Counted from the stretch's first letter, positions 17,437 to 25,913 are shown. The stretch: 45,223 bases of DNA from an uncultured Bacilli bacterium (GCA_934131005.1 CAKOYV010000009.1:1-45223); one strand, 5' to 3'. Made by a program: numbers and translations. Notes: generated by a model not told the origin, from the sequence alone.

Positions 17437-17652
17437 ATGAAAGCAAATATACATCCAAATTATGTAGAAGCTACTGTTACTTGTGCTTGTGGTAATACAT
17501 TTAAAACAATGTCTACAGTTGATAAGATTAATGTAGAAGTATGTTCTAAATGTCATCCTTTCTATACTGGTAAGCAAAACTTTGGTGGAAGAAAAGGACA
17601 AGTTGAGAAGTTTAATAAGAAATATGGTTTTGATAAAAAGGAAGCTAAGTAA
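17437..17652 (+). CDS. rpmE: ribosomal protein bL31, zinc-binding form
   Basis: A 71-residue protein of the large ribosomal subunit. It starts MKANIHPNYVEA and has CAC near residue 17 and CSKC near 36, the four Cys of the zinc-containing (C+) paralog. The HPFYTGKQ signature and a basic tail follow. In Bacillota with both forms, the zinc-free paralog is induced on zinc starvation; that one is not in this window. A clear AAAGGAGAGG site and a dedicated promoter precede it. Confidence 0.96.
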   Translation: MKANIHPNYVEATVTCACGNTFKTMSTVDKINVEVCSKCHPFYTGKQNFGGRKGQVEKFNKKYGFDKKEAK

Positions 17653-17694
17653 TTGGTTTTCTTTTTTTCTTTGTGTAAAAAGATGTGTATTTTA

Positions 17695-17723
17695 TTGACA
17701 GAGATATTAAAATAAATTATTAT
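17695..17723 (+). promoter_or_regulatory. promoter before the amidohydrolase gene
   Basis: TTGACA (17695-17700), a 17-base spacer and TATTAT (17718-17723). The start codon is only 14-17 bases after the -10, so the transcript would have an extremely short leader with the AGGTGA site at its 5' end. Confidence 0.55.
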
Positions 17724-17736
17724 TAAAATAGGTGAT

Positions 17737-19020
17737 ATGATGAAGACTTTAATTAAAAACGGAAGAGTAGTTACAGTTGATGGTAGTGATAAGGCAATTA
17801 TAGATGTTGATGTTGTTATAAATAATAATATTATAGAGTATATTGGTGATGATTATACTGGGGATTGTGATAAAGTAATAGATGCTAGTGGTAAGATTGT
17901 TATGCCAGGTCTTATTAATTGTCATACTCATTTGGGGATGAGTTTATTTAGGGCTACTAATGATGATTATAGTTTGAATAAATGGCTTAATGAATTTATT
18001 TGGCCGATTGAAGATAAACTTAATGATGAGGATATTTATTATACGACTCTTTTATCACTAATAGAAATGGTTAAGACAGGTACTACTTGTTTTAATGATA
18101 TGTATTTTGGATGGCGAGGTAGTTTTAAGGCTTTTGATAAAATTAAATTAAGAGGAATATATGGACGTTGTTTGATGGGGGATATGAATAATGAAGGTAT
18201 AGATAGAATAAATGATTTTAAGGAACTTGTTAGGAGTAATAAAAATGATTTAGTTAAATTATCAGTTGCTCCACATGCTTTGTATACAACTGATCTTGAG
18301 TATTTGAGGGAATGCAATAAATTGTCTGTTGAGTATGATATGCCTGTTCATATTCATTTGTCTGAGAATAAAAATGAGGTTTCTGATGTTAGAAATAAAT
18401 ATAATAAATTACCTGTGGAAGTTATTTCAAAGGCTGGTTTTCTTGATAGAAGATTGATTTTAGCACATGGAACTTTTATAAGTGATGAAGAAATTAATTT
18501 ATTAAAGGGAAGGAATGTTAGTATTTGTACTAATCCTGTTAGTAATTTGAATTTGGGGTGTGGTATTGCGGATATTAGAAAGTATATTGATAATGGAATA
18601 AATGTTTGCCTAGGTACTGATGGTGTTGGTTCTGGTAATAATATGAATTTATTTTATCATATGAGTTTTTTAGATAATTTGCAAAAGGGAAAGTATGAAG
18701 ATGCTACTATTATGGGTAGTTATGAGGTTATTAAGATGGCTACTATTAATGGAGCTAGGGCTTTAGGAATAGATGATTTAGTAGGTAGTATTGAAGTTGG
18801 AAAACAGGCAGATATTATTATTATAGATACTAGCGATGTAGTAATGACGCCTTGTGTTAATCCTATTATTTGGCTTGCTCATAATGGATGGTATGGTAGT
18901 GTTGATACTACGATAGTCAATGGAGAAATTTTGATGGAAAACAAAAAATTAAATTTAGATATTGATATTGAAGATGTTAAAAATAAGGTTATTTCTATTA
19001 GAGAAAAATTTATGAAATAG
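17737..19020 (+). CDS. amidohydrolase, probable MTA/SAH deaminase
   Basis: Metal-dependent amidohydrolase of 427 residues in the ATZ/TRZ group. Metal ligands are visible as HTHLG (~65), HIHLSE (~205), LAHGTF (~243) and the catalytic Asp in GTDGVGSGN (~293). A small N-terminal beta-sandwich strand set (LIKNGRVVTV) and the C-terminal GSIEVGKQADIIIID are typical. The subgroup includes 5'-methylthioadenosine/S-adenosylhomocysteine deaminase (MtaD), the most likely assignment; guanine deaminase or a chlorohydrolase-like enzyme cannot be excluded. Translation may start at 17740, the second of two adjacent ATGs. rpiB follows after 12 bases. Confidence 0.85.
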   Translation: MMKTLIKNGRVVTVDGSDKAIIDVDVVINNNIIEYIGDDYTGDCDKVIDASGKIVMPGLINCHTHLGMSLFRATNDDYSLNKWLNEFIWPIEDKLNDEDIYYTTLLSLIEMVKTGTTCFNDMYFGWRGSFKAFDKIKLRGIYGRCLMGDMNNEGIDRINDFKELVRSNKNDLVKLSVAPHALYTTDLEYLRECNKLSVEYDMPVHIHLSENKNEVSDVRNKYNKLPVEVISKAGFLDRRLILAHGTFISDEEINLLKGRNVSICTNPVSNLNLGCGIADIRKYIDNGINVCLGTDGVGSGNNMNLFYHMSFLDNLQKGKYEDATIMGSYEVIKMATINGARALGIDDLVGSIEVGKQADIIIIDTSDVVMTPCVNPIIWLAHNGWYGSVDTTIVNGEILMENKKLNLDIDIEDVKNKVISIREKFMK

Positions 19021-19032
19021 GAGATGAATGAT

Positions 19033-19476
19033 ATGAAGATAGGAATATGTAATGATCATAGGGGAGTTTATATGAAGAATGTTTTGGTTGAATATTTAGA
19101 GCACTCTGGGTATGAGGTTGTTAATTATGGTTCTGATGATGAGGCAAGTGTTGATTTTCCAGAGTATGCTTTTAAATTAGGTGATGCTATTGCTAAGAAG
19201 CGGGTTACTATGGGAATTGCTATATGTGGTACCGGAATTGGAATGAGTATTGCTTTAAATAAAGTTCGTGGTGTTTATTGTGCTAAAATTAGTAATATTA
19301 GTGAAGCTGTTTTATGTAGACAGCATAATAATGCTAATGCTATTGCTTTTAGCGCAGATGTTTCTTGTGATTTGGCACGTGAAATGGTTGATAAATTTAT
19401 TGAAACTCGACCTCTTTCTGATAGTAAATATATAAGAAGAAATAAGATGATTAAGGATAGAGAGCGTAATGCTTAA
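19033..19476 (+). CDS. rpiB: ribose-5-phosphate isomerase B family protein
   Basis: A 147-residue RpiB/LacAB fold enzyme interconverting ribose-5-phosphate and ribulose-5-phosphate. It has an N-terminal DHRG phosphate/ring-binding loop, DFPEYA, the active-site CGTGIGMSI with the base Cys, and HNNANA near 95. The ATG at 19033 is preferred because GGAG lies nine bases before it, while the ATG at 19024 is too close. It is probably cotranscribed with the upstream amidohydrolase and overlaps the DUF1146 gene by eight bases. The B. subtilis counterpart is ywlF, downstream of spoIIR-mntP. Confidence 0.93.
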   Translation: MKIGICNDHRGVYMKNVLVEYLEHSGYEVVNYGSDDEASVDFPEYAFKLGDAIAKKRVTMGIAICGTGIGMSIALNKVRGVYCAKISNISEAVLCRQHNNANAIAFSADVSCDLAREMVDKFIETRPLSDSKYIRRNKMIKDRERNA

Positions 19477-19660
19477 AATATTTTTATATTTGTTTGTTAT
19501 TCCAGTTGTTGTTTATGCTAGTGATAGTTTGGATATAAATAGATTTTTTAAGAGAGGAGATAATAATTATTATAGGGCTAGAATTATGTATATGCTTATA
19601 ATAATGGTATTTTCTTATTTGATAGTTAGTTTTATTAATGATTTTTTGGGAGTATTATAA
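19469..19660 (+). CDS. DUF1146-family small membrane protein
   Basis: A 63-residue protein with two membrane helices (about 2-17 and 38-60) separated by a polar loop containing DINRFFKRG and an aromatic YYRARIMYMLI stretch. This matches the DUF1146 (YwzB) pattern of Bacillota. B. subtilis ywzB also lies upstream of spoIID, which supports the call. The start overlaps rpiB, so the gene is translationally coupled. The function is unknown. Confidence 0.8.
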   Translation: MLKIFLYLFVIPVVVYASDSLDINRFFKRGDNNYYRARIMYMLIIMVFSYLIVSFINDFLGVL

Positions 19661-19673
19661 AACGGAGGTAGTT

Positions 19674-20612
19674 ATGAAAAAACTTTTATTAATCACCGTA
19701 GTTTTAATAAGTATTCCTTTTTTAATTGTTATTTTTGGGAGAAATAGTGGAAATAATATTAAAGAAGAAGGTATAAAACTTGATTATGTTAGCGATGTTT
19801 TTATTAGGGTTAAAAGAGTTAATAAAGATAGAGTTGATGTTGTTAGATTGGAAGAATATGTTGTTGGTGTTGTTGCAGGGGAGATGCCAGTTTCTTTTGA
19901 GATTGAAGCTCTAAAAGCACAGGCAGTTGCTAGTAGAAGTTATGCTTTAAAAAAAATAAAAGATAATGTTAATGCTAGTTATGATGTTGTTGATAGTACT
20001 AGTAATCAAGTTTATTTGGATAATGATGATATGAAGAATAAATGGCAAAGTGGCTATACTAATTATATTAAAAAGATTAATCAGGCTATTGATGAGACAT
20101 CAATGGAGTATTTAGAGTATAATGGAGAGATTGCTAATACGATGTTTTTTTCGACTAGTAATGGAAAAACTGAAGATAGTTCGGTTGTTTTTTCAGAGGA
20201 TATTCCGTATTTAAAGAGTGTAGATTCCATTTGGGATAGTCGTGTTAGTAGTTCGTTTAATTATGAGAAGTCATTTTCTTTATTAGATTTTTATAAAAAA
20301 TTGGGACTTGATTATTCTTCGGAATTAGTTGTTAAAAATATAAAAAGGAGTTCTAGTGGGAGAATTGTTAGTTTAACTATTAATAATCATGATTTTACTG
20401 GAAGAGATATTTATAATAAGTTAAAGATTAGGTCAACAGATTTTTCTATATCTTTATCTGGTACAAATGTTATTGTTAAAACTAGAGGATATGGACATGG
20501 AGTGGGAATGAGTCAGTATGGTGCGCTAGGAATGGCTAAGAGTGGCTATAATTATCGAGAAATACTTGCACATTATTATGTGGGGACAAAATTAAAAAAA
20601 ATTGAAAAATGA
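19674..20612 (+). CDS. spoIID: stage II sporulation protein D, peptidoglycan lytic transglycosylase
   Basis: SpoIID cleaves glycan strands during forespore engulfment together with SpoIIP and SpoIIM in the mother-cell membrane. 312 residues. It has an N-terminal membrane anchor (about 3-22), then the family core with GVVAGEMPVSFEIEALKAQA (catalytic Glu in GEM), YALKKIKD, and the C-terminal GYGHGVGMSQYGALGMA motif. The ATG at 19674 is chosen because GGAGG lies five bases before it. It ends with TGA, showing a standard code. spoIIQ follows after 49 bases, an order that recalls B. subtilis. Confidence 0.95.
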   Translation: MKKLLLITVVLISIPFLIVIFGRNSGNNIKEEGIKLDYVSDVFIRVKRVNKDRVDVVRLEEYVVGVVAGEMPVSFEIEALKAQAVASRSYALKKIKDNVNASYDVVDSTSNQVYLDNDDMKNKWQSGYTNYIKKINQAIDETSMEYLEYNGEIANTMFFSTSNGKTEDSSVVFSEDIPYLKSVDSIWDSRVSSSFNYEKSFSLLDFYKKLGLDYSSELVVKNIKRSSSGRIVSLTINNHDFTGRDIYNKLKIRSTDFSISLSGTNVIVKTRGYGHGVGMSQYGALGMAKSGYNYREILAHYYVGTKLKKIEK

Positions 20613-20661
20613 TGTATAAAAATCTCTATTTTAGTGAATAACTAGAGTAGAGGTGAGAAAG

Positions 20662-21324
20662 GTGAGTAAAAGTAAAAGAAAATTAAAACCATTTGTTGTA
20701 CCTATGATGTATGTTTTATCAATTGCTATGGTTATTACTAGTGTTTATTTTATTGAAAGAATTATTAATAGTGCTGTTTTTAAGAGTGAGGATATAGAGA
20801 ATGTTAATGGAGATAGTGATGGCGATAGTAGTACTATAGAAAATAGTAGTGATGTTCCGGTTGTTAATACAGAACCTCAAATTATTAAACCATATATAAA
20901 TGATAGTGTTAAGGTTGTTAAGAGTTATTATGATTATAAAGCTGATAATTCAACACAAGAAAATTCAATATTATATTATGGTAATACTTATATGCAAAAT
21001 TCAGGTGTTGATTATGCTAGTGGAAGTGAATTTGAGGTTGTTAGTGTTTTAGATGGTACTGTTTCAGAAGTGGTTGATGATGAAATTATGGGAAAAACAA
21101 TAAAGATAAAACATAGTAATGATTTAGTAAGTGTGTATCAGAGTATGGGAAGTATAGATTTTAAGGTTAATGATACTGTTAATCAAGGTGCTATAATTGG
21201 TAAGAGTGGTGAGAATAATATTAGTAAAGATTTAGGTAATCATTTGCATTTTGAATTATATTATAAAGGTAGTATTGTAAACCCTGAAGATTATTATGGC
21301 AAAATGCTTGGTGAATTAAAATAG
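20662..21324 (+). CDS. spoIIQ: stage II sporulation protein Q, LytM-domain protein
   Basis: A forespore membrane protein which in B. subtilis joins SpoIIIAH across the intermembrane space to form the feeding channel. 220 residues. A short basic cytoplasmic tail leads into a single membrane helix (about 10-30), an acidic Ser/Asn linker and a LytM (M23) domain. The first zinc-ligand position, normally HxGxD, is NSGVD here, while HLHFE is kept. B. subtilis SpoIIQ also lacks the first His, so the domain is probably non-catalytic. The start is taken as GTG 20662, with AGGTGA five bases upstream; a GTG at 20653 is in frame. A GTATA (20613-20617) could be part of a forespore -35. Confidence 0.85.
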   Translation: MSKSKRKLKPFVVPMMYVLSIAMVITSVYFIERIINSAVFKSEDIENVNGDSDGDSSTIENSSDVPVVNTEPQIIKPYINDSVKVVKSYYDYKADNSTQENSILYYGNTYMQNSGVDYASGSEFEVVSVLDGTVSEVVDDEIMGKTIKIKHSNDLVSVYQSMGSIDFKVNDTVNQGAIIGKSGENNISKDLGNHLHFELYYKGSIVNPEDYYGKMLGELK

Positions 21325-21346
21325 TGGTTGGATGCCACTTTTTTTC
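21323..21346 (+). terminator. terminator after spoIIQ
   Basis: AGTGG/CCACT forms a stem with a seven-base loop, followed by seven to eight T. It overlaps the spoIIQ stop codon. Confidence 0.8.
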
Positions 21347-21391
21347 ATAGAGGTATTATTTTATTAATATAATAATATGAAGGGGAGATTT

Positions 21392-21649
21392 ATGGATAAG
21401 AATATTGTTAAAAGAGTTATAGATGAAGGTAAGTATATGCTTACAACTGGTAAGACTGTAAGAGAGATTGCTTTAGTCTTTGGTGTCAGTAAAAGTACTG
21501 TTCATAAGGACTTGAGAGACAGATTATTTTATATTAATGGTGATATTTATTTAAAAGTTTCACAGATACTTGATTATCATTCTAAAGTTCGTCATATTCG
21601 TGGTGGGGAATCAACTAGACTGAAATTTTTAGAAAAAAATGCTAATTAA
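21392..21649 (+). CDS. spoIIID: mother-cell transcription factor SpoIIID
   Basis: An 85-residue DNA-binding protein that modulates sigma-E genes in the mother cell. The helix-turn-helix KTVREIALVFGVSKSTVHKDL lies at about residues 20-40, followed by the RLFYINGDIYLKV wing. The GGESTRLK(F/Y) C-terminal motif is as in B. subtilis. ATG 21392 is chosen because AAGGGGAGA is directly upstream. It sits between spoIIQ and mbl as in B. subtilis. Confidence 0.96.
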   Translation: MDKNIVKRVIDEGKYMLTTGKTVREIALVFGVSKSTVHKDLRDRLFYINGDIYLKVSQILDYHSKVRHIRGGESTRLKFLEKNAN

Positions 21650-21702
21650 TAGTATTCAAATTAGTTAATATGTGTTAAAATAATTGGTAGGATGGTGATA
21701 TT

Positions 21703-22698
21703 ATGTTTAATAAAGACATTGGAATAGATTTAGGAACAGCAAATGTTTTAATATATATAAAAGGACAAGGTATTGTTTTGAATGAGCCTAGTGTAGTTGC
21801 TATAGATATGGATACTAAGAAGCCTTTGGCTGTTGGAACAGAAGCTCGTGAGATGTTAGGTAGAACTCCTGGGAAAGTTAAGGCTATTAGACCAATGAAG
21901 GATGGTGTTATTGCTGATTTTGAAACAACAGAAGTAATGCTTAATTATTTTATTAAAAAAGTTAATGGTAAAAGTTTTTTTTCACGTCCTAGGATTTTAA
22001 TATGTTGTCCATCTAATATCACTCAAGTAGAAAAGAATGCTATAGTTGAAGCTAGTGAGAGAACAGGGGCAAAGAAGGTATTTTTGGAAGAAGAACCTAA
22101 AGTGGCTGCTATTGGTGCTGGTATGGATATTTCTAAACCTAGTGGTAATATGGTTATAGATATTGGTGGAGGTACTACAGATATTGCTATTCTTTCTTTA
22201 GGAGGAATTGTTAATAGTGCTTCAATTAGAATTGCTGGTAATGCTTTTGATAGCGATATAGTTAAATATATTAAGGATAAGTATAAATTACTTGTTGGAG
22301 ATAGAACTGCTGAGGATATTAAAATTACAATTGGAACTGTTTTTCCTGGGTCTAGGAATGAAAAAATGGAAGTTAGGGGTAGAGATTTGGTAACTGGTCT
22401 TCCACATTCAATTACGATAACTAGTGATGAAGTTGAGGAAGCTTTAAGAGAGAGTATATATACAATTGTACATGCTGCTAAGGGAATTCTTGAGCAAACA
22501 CCGCCAGAACTTTCTGCGGATATTATTGATAAAGGAATTGTTCTTACTGGTGGTGGATGTATGGTTGATGGCTTTAGTCAACTTTTATCTCAAGAATTGA
22601 AAGTACCAGTATTTATTGCAGAGAGTCCTTTGACTTGTGTTGCAGAAGGTACAGGTGTATTACTTGATAATATTCACTTAATAAATAATAAAGTTTAG
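21703..22698 (+). CDS. mbl: MreB-family actin Mbl, cell-shape protein
   Basis: A bacterial actin that guides the elongation machinery at the membrane; 331 residues. The actin-fold phosphate loops are seen as GIDLGTANVLIYI near the N-terminus and the second as DIGGGTTDIAIL (~152-163). The adenosine motif is VLTGGGCMVDG near 285. The Glu of EEEPKVAAIGAG is kept. Naming it Mbl rather than MreB rests on its position after spoIIID, as in B. subtilis. Confidence 0.93.
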   Translation: MFNKDIGIDLGTANVLIYIKGQGIVLNEPSVVAIDMDTKKPLAVGTEAREMLGRTPGKVKAIRPMKDGVIADFETTEVMLNYFIKKVNGKSFFSRPRILICCPSNITQVEKNAIVEASERTGAKKVFLEEEPKVAAIGAGMDISKPSGNMVIDIGGGTTDIAILSLGGIVNSASIRIAGNAFDSDIVKYIKDKYKLLVGDRTAEDIKITIGTVFPGSRNEKMEVRGRDLVTGLPHSITITSDEVEEALRESIYTIVHAAKGILEQTPPELSADIIDKGIVLTGGGCMVDGFSQLLSQELKVPVFIAESPLTCVAEGTGVLLDNIHLINNKV

Positions 22699-22700
22699 TT

Positions 22701-22736
22701 AGAGCTTTAGTTTTTGAAAACTTGGCTCTTTTTTTT
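22701..22736 (+). terminator. terminator after mbl
   Basis: AGAGC/GCTCT outer stem with AGTTTT/AAAACT inner stem, then a run of T (22728-22736). Confidence 0.88.
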
Positions 22737-22737
22737 C

Positions 22738-22766
22738 TTGCAAAAATGGGACCTTTCCTCTATAAT
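22738..22766 (+). promoter_or_regulatory. promoter of the ecf-truA operon
   Basis: TTGCAA (22738-22743), a 17-base spacer and TATAAT (22761-22766) lie immediately after the mbl terminator and 22 bases before ecfA1. Confidence 0.75.
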
Positions 22767-22787
22767 ACTTACTGGGTTGTGATTTTT

Positions 22788-23591
22788 ATGAGAAAAGTTG
22801 TGGATTTTGATGATGTTAGTTATATAAAATATGGTAAATTTATTTTAAATCATTTAAATTTTGATATAAATAAAGGTGAGTTTGTCTCTATTGTTGGTGG
22901 TAACGGTAGTGGTAAGAGTATTTTGATGGATATTTTGGCAGGTTTTAGAGAATATAATGGTAATATTTTTATTAATGGTACTTATTTAGATAGGGATAAT
23001 ATTTTTAAGATTAGAAGTATGATTGGTTTAGTAATGGATGATGATATGAATATTGGTGGCTTGGTTAGAGATGAATTATATTTTACTTTAGAAAATCTTG
23101 GTTATACTCAAGAAAAAGCAAGCTTAGTGGTTAGGAAACTTGCTTTAAAATTTGAAATTGATGACATTTTAGATATTAGTATGGAAAGACTTTCTCAAAG
23201 TAAAAGAGTAGTTGTGATGATTGTCAGAGCCCTTCTTAATAATCCTAGTATTTTATTTATTGATTCTTGTTTTAGTTATTTGAATGATGATGATAGAGCT
23301 TTGGTTATAAGGGTAATGGAAGAGTATAAAAAGAAGAGAAAGATGACGGTAGTTTTATTTTCAAGAAATATTAGGGATATTTTATTTGTTGATAAAATAA
23401 TGATTTTATACAAGGGAGAAATCGTTATGCGAGGTACTTTAAGAAATATTTTAAGGCAAGAGGATAATATTTCTAGATATGGATTAGATATTCCTTTTTG
23501 TGTTAAATTATCTCTTGCTCTTATGGATAGGGGAGTTATTAATCATATTTATTTGGATGAAGGAAAGTTAGTTGATATGTTATGGAAATAA
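22788..23591 (+). CDS. ecfA1: ECF-transporter ATPase, first subunit, catalytically eroded
   Basis: An ABC ATPase of an energy-coupling-factor vitamin/metal transporter; 267 residues. Walker A is intact (GGNGSGKS, ~38-45). Other motifs are lost: the Q-loop Gln is Asp (GLVMDDDMN), the signature LSGGQ is LSQSK, the Walker B catalytic Glu is Ser (LFIDSCFS), the D-loop Asp is Asn (YLN) and the switch His is Arg (LFSRN). It should still bind ATP but is unlikely to hydrolyse it. The reading frame is clean and has a strong promoter, so it is not a simple pseudogene. ATG 22788 gives the canonical N-terminus. It overlaps ecfA2 by 10 bases. The operon order ecfA1-ecfA2-ecfT-truA matches other Bacillota. 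Confidence 0.85.
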   Translation: MRKVVDFDDVSYIKYGKFILNHLNFDINKGEFVSIVGGNGSGKSILMDILAGFREYNGNIFINGTYLDRDNIFKIRSMIGLVMDDDMNIGGLVRDELYFTLENLGYTQEKASLVVRKLALKFEIDDILDISMERLSQSKRVVVMIVRALLNNPSILFIDSCFSYLNDDDRALVIRVMEEYKKKRKMTVVLFSRNIRDILFVDKIMILYKGEIVMRGTLRNILRQEDNISRYGLDIPFCVKLSLALMDRGVINHIYLDEGKLVDMLWK

Positions 23592-24382
23592 AATTATGTA
23601 ATGTTAGTTATGATAATTTATTGGAGGATTTTTATTATAAATTTGAAGCGGGGAAGGCTACTGGTATAATAGGTAATTCTTTTAGTGGAAAAAGTTTAAT
23701 TGGTTCAATAATTATGGGAGAGGTTACTTTATCCTCTGGCTCTATAAAAGTTAATGGTAAGTCAGATTATGATTTTTATAAATTTATTCGTAATATTGGT
23801 TATGTTTCGCAAAGACCTTGGGAACAATTTGTGACTTTAAAGGTTTATGATGAAATAGCTTTTGGTCTTTTGCAGTTTAAATTTAAGCTTGCTAGTATAG
23901 ATAAACAAATTAGTAATGCCTTGCTGATGGTAGGGCTTGATGATAGCTATCTTGAAAGAAGAGTTGATACTCTTAGTAAGGGAGAGGCTGTTTTAGTTAG
24001 AATTGCTAGCTGTTTGGCTCTTAATCCTAAGGCTTTATTAATAGATGATATTAGTAATAATTTAGATTTTAAGGCTAGGGCGTGTATTATAGAGCTATTT
24101 AGAAAAATAAAAGATAGGTATAATAAGAATATTATTATTTTATCCAGTGATGTTTCATTTGTTTTAGATTTTTGTGATGATTATATTTTATTGAATGATG
24201 GTTGTATTGTTAGTCAGGGGTCTGTTTCTGATTTGATTAATCATAGTGATTCATTACTTGCTAGTGGGCTTAAGTTTAGGGATGAATATTATTTTTACTT
24301 GCTAGCGCGCAAGAGATATAATGTTAATATTAAGGGAAGTACTTGTGATGATATTATTAAGGATGTGATAGATAATGTATAG
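23582..24382 (+). CDS. ecfA2: ECF-transporter ATPase, second subunit, partly eroded
   Basis: The partner ABC ATPase, 266 residues. Walker A is GNSFSGKS (~31-38), and the Q-loop Gln is kept (YVSQRPWEQF). The signature is LSKGE instead of LSGGQ, the Walker B catalytic Glu is Asp (LLIDDIS) and the switch His is Ser (ILSSDVS). Erosion is less than in ecfA1, so any hydrolysis would depend on this subunit. The C-terminal regulatory region is present. It overlaps both neighbours, indicating coupled translation of the complex. Confidence 0.85.
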   Translation: MEIKLCNVSYDNLLEDFYYKFEAGKATGIIGNSFSGKSLIGSIIMGEVTLSSGSIKVNGKSDYDFYKFIRNIGYVSQRPWEQFVTLKVYDEIAFGLLQFKFKLASIDKQISNALLMVGLDDSYLERRVDTLSKGEAVLVRIASCLALNPKALLIDDISNNLDFKARACIIELFRKIKDRYNKNIIILSSDVSFVLDFCDDYILLNDGCIVSQGSVSDLINHSDSLLASGLKFRDEYYFYLLARKRYNVNIKGSTCDDIIKDVIDNV

Positions 24383-25115
24383 AGGTGCTAATCCTTTTTT
24401 CCATAAACAAATAGATTCTCCTATTCAAAGAATGAGTTCTTTTTATAAAATTTTATCTATTTTTGTATTTTTGATTTTATTAGTAGTTGCTAATAGTTTT
24501 GTAGATATGATTGTACTTAGTTTTTATTTGTTTGTTATAATAGAGATTTCTAATGTTAGTTTTAGAGTTTGTTTTAGTAGTATTAAGATGTTTAAATTTG
24601 TTATATTTTTGATATTATTTGTTATTAGTTGCATATATTTAAATGTATTTATTGGATTTATTTGGGCTTGGAAATTTATAGATATGGTTATTTATTTGTC
24701 GGTTATGGTTATGTGTACTAGTTTTTATGAAATATATGGTGGTGTTTATTCTATGCTTAGGCCATTTTCTTTTCTTTGTAATTGCTCTGATGTTGCTTAT
24801 AGTGTTGTTGTGGGAAAGTGGTATTTAGGATGCTTATATGAGGAAGATATGAAGATAAGGGCTAATAAGAGACTGCGTGGTGTTAGGTTTGATCGTATGA
24901 GTTTGATTGATAGAATGGACTATTTTGTCAATGAATTGGGTCTTATACTAAAAAGATGTTCTAGATTGATTTCTCGTAATAAGATGATGTTGGAGATTAG
25001 AAATTGTCGTAATAATGTTTCAAAATGTAATTATAGGTTGAATAAATGGGGAAAAGTTGATACAATATTGTTAGTAATAAATGTGATGATTATAATTATT
25101 GTTGCTATTTATTAG
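24375..25115 (+). CDS. ecfT: ECF-transporter transmembrane subunit EcfT
   Basis: A membrane scaffold that links the two ATPases to a substrate-binding S component; 246 residues. About four to five membrane helices lie between residues 25 and 130, followed by the cytoplasmic coupling helices and a last C-terminal helix. The first coupling motif (KRLRGVRFD) resembles the family xRG motif, while the second, normally ARGY-like, reads EIRNCRN. It starts within ecfA2. No S component is encoded in this window, which is normal for group II systems. The divergence parallels that of the ATPases. Confidence 0.8.
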   Translation: MYRGANPFFHKQIDSPIQRMSSFYKILSIFVFLILLVVANSFVDMIVLSFYLFVIIEISNVSFRVCFSSIKMFKFVIFLILFVISCIYLNVFIGFIWAWKFIDMVIYLSVMVMCTSFYEIYGGVYSMLRPFSFLCNCSDVAYSVVVGKWYLGCLYEEDMKIRANKRLRGVRFDRMSLIDRMDYFVNELGLILKRCSRLISRNKMMLEIRNCRNNVSKCNYRLNKWGKVDTILLVINVMIIIIVAIY

Positions 25116-25131
25116 AAAGAGGTAATGTAGT

Positions 25132-25872
25132 ATGAGGTATTTTATGACTATTTCCTATGATGGAAGTGATTTTAAAGGATATCAAAAACAACCTAGATGT
25201 AGAACTGTTCAAGGTGAGATTGAAGGGGTGTTAAAAAAGATAAATGGTGATAAGGAAGTTAGTGTTAAAGCATCAGGAAGAACGGATGCGGGAGTGCATG
25301 CTATTAATCAGAAAGCTCATTTTGATTTAGCAGAAGAAATTGATTGTGATAAATTACTTAAGAGTATGAATTCTATGTTGCCTGGTGATGTTTATGTTAA
25401 AAATATAGAAAAGGTTTCAGATAATTTTCATGCTAGATTTGATGCTATTGGTAAGGAGTATATTTATCAAATAAATATGGGAGAGTATAATCCTTTAGAG
25501 AGAAAATATGTTTATCAACATAATAGTAAGTTAGATGTTGTTGAGATGCAGAGAGCGATGAAGTATTTAGAAGGTACTCATAGTTTTAAGGCTTTTGTTT
25601 GTGCTGATGATGAGAGAGAAGATTATGTTAGAACTTTGTCACAGACGAATATTATTAGAGATTTAAAAGATGTTAGTAAAATTACTTTGGTTTTTGTTGG
25701 TGATGGCTTTATGAGATATATGGTGAGAAATATGGTTGGAACGCTAATAGAAATTGGTGAAGGTAAGAGAAGAAGTGAAGAGATAATTGATATTTTGAAG
25801 AGCGAAGATAGAACAAAGGCTGGAAAGACGGCTTTAGCAATGGGGTTATATTTGAGAAATGTTTTTTATTAG
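25132..25872 (+). CDS. truA: tRNA pseudouridine(38-40) synthase
   Basis: Makes pseudouridine at positions 38-40 in the tRNA anticodon arm; 246 residues. The catalytic Asp is in GRTDAGVHA (~residue 53), with YDGSDFKGYQKQP near the N-terminus and FMRYMVRNMVGTL near 190. It lies 16 bases after ecfT, a common operon arrangement in Bacillota. Confidence 0.96.
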   Translation: MRYFMTISYDGSDFKGYQKQPRCRTVQGEIEGVLKKINGDKEVSVKASGRTDAGVHAINQKAHFDLAEEIDCDKLLKSMNSMLPGDVYVKNIEKVSDNFHARFDAIGKEYIYQINMGEYNPLERKYVYQHNSKLDVVEMQRAMKYLEGTHSFKAFVCADDEREDYVRTLSQTNIIRDLKDVSKITLVFVGDGFMRYMVRNMVGTLIEIGEGKRRSEEIIDILKSEDRTKAGKTALAMGLYLRNVFY

Positions 25873-25893
25873 GGATACTTGGTATCTCTTTTA
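25872..25893 (+). terminator. short hairpin after truA
   Basis: GGGATAC/GTATCTC stem with a three-base loop followed by a few T. It is probably a weak terminator or attenuator before the radical SAM gene. Confidence 0.5.
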
Positions 25894-25913
25894 TTATTAA
25901 TGGAGGAATAAAT

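Noticed and set aside
20662..21324. spoIIQ as a broken gene because it lacks the first zinc-ligand His
   Set aside because: B. subtilis SpoIIQ also lacks this His and works as a structural channel partner; the frame is intact.
22788..24382. ecfA1/ecfA2 as pseudogenes
   Set aside because: No frameshift or stop, overlapping starts and a strong promoter argue for retained genes; reported as a finding instead.
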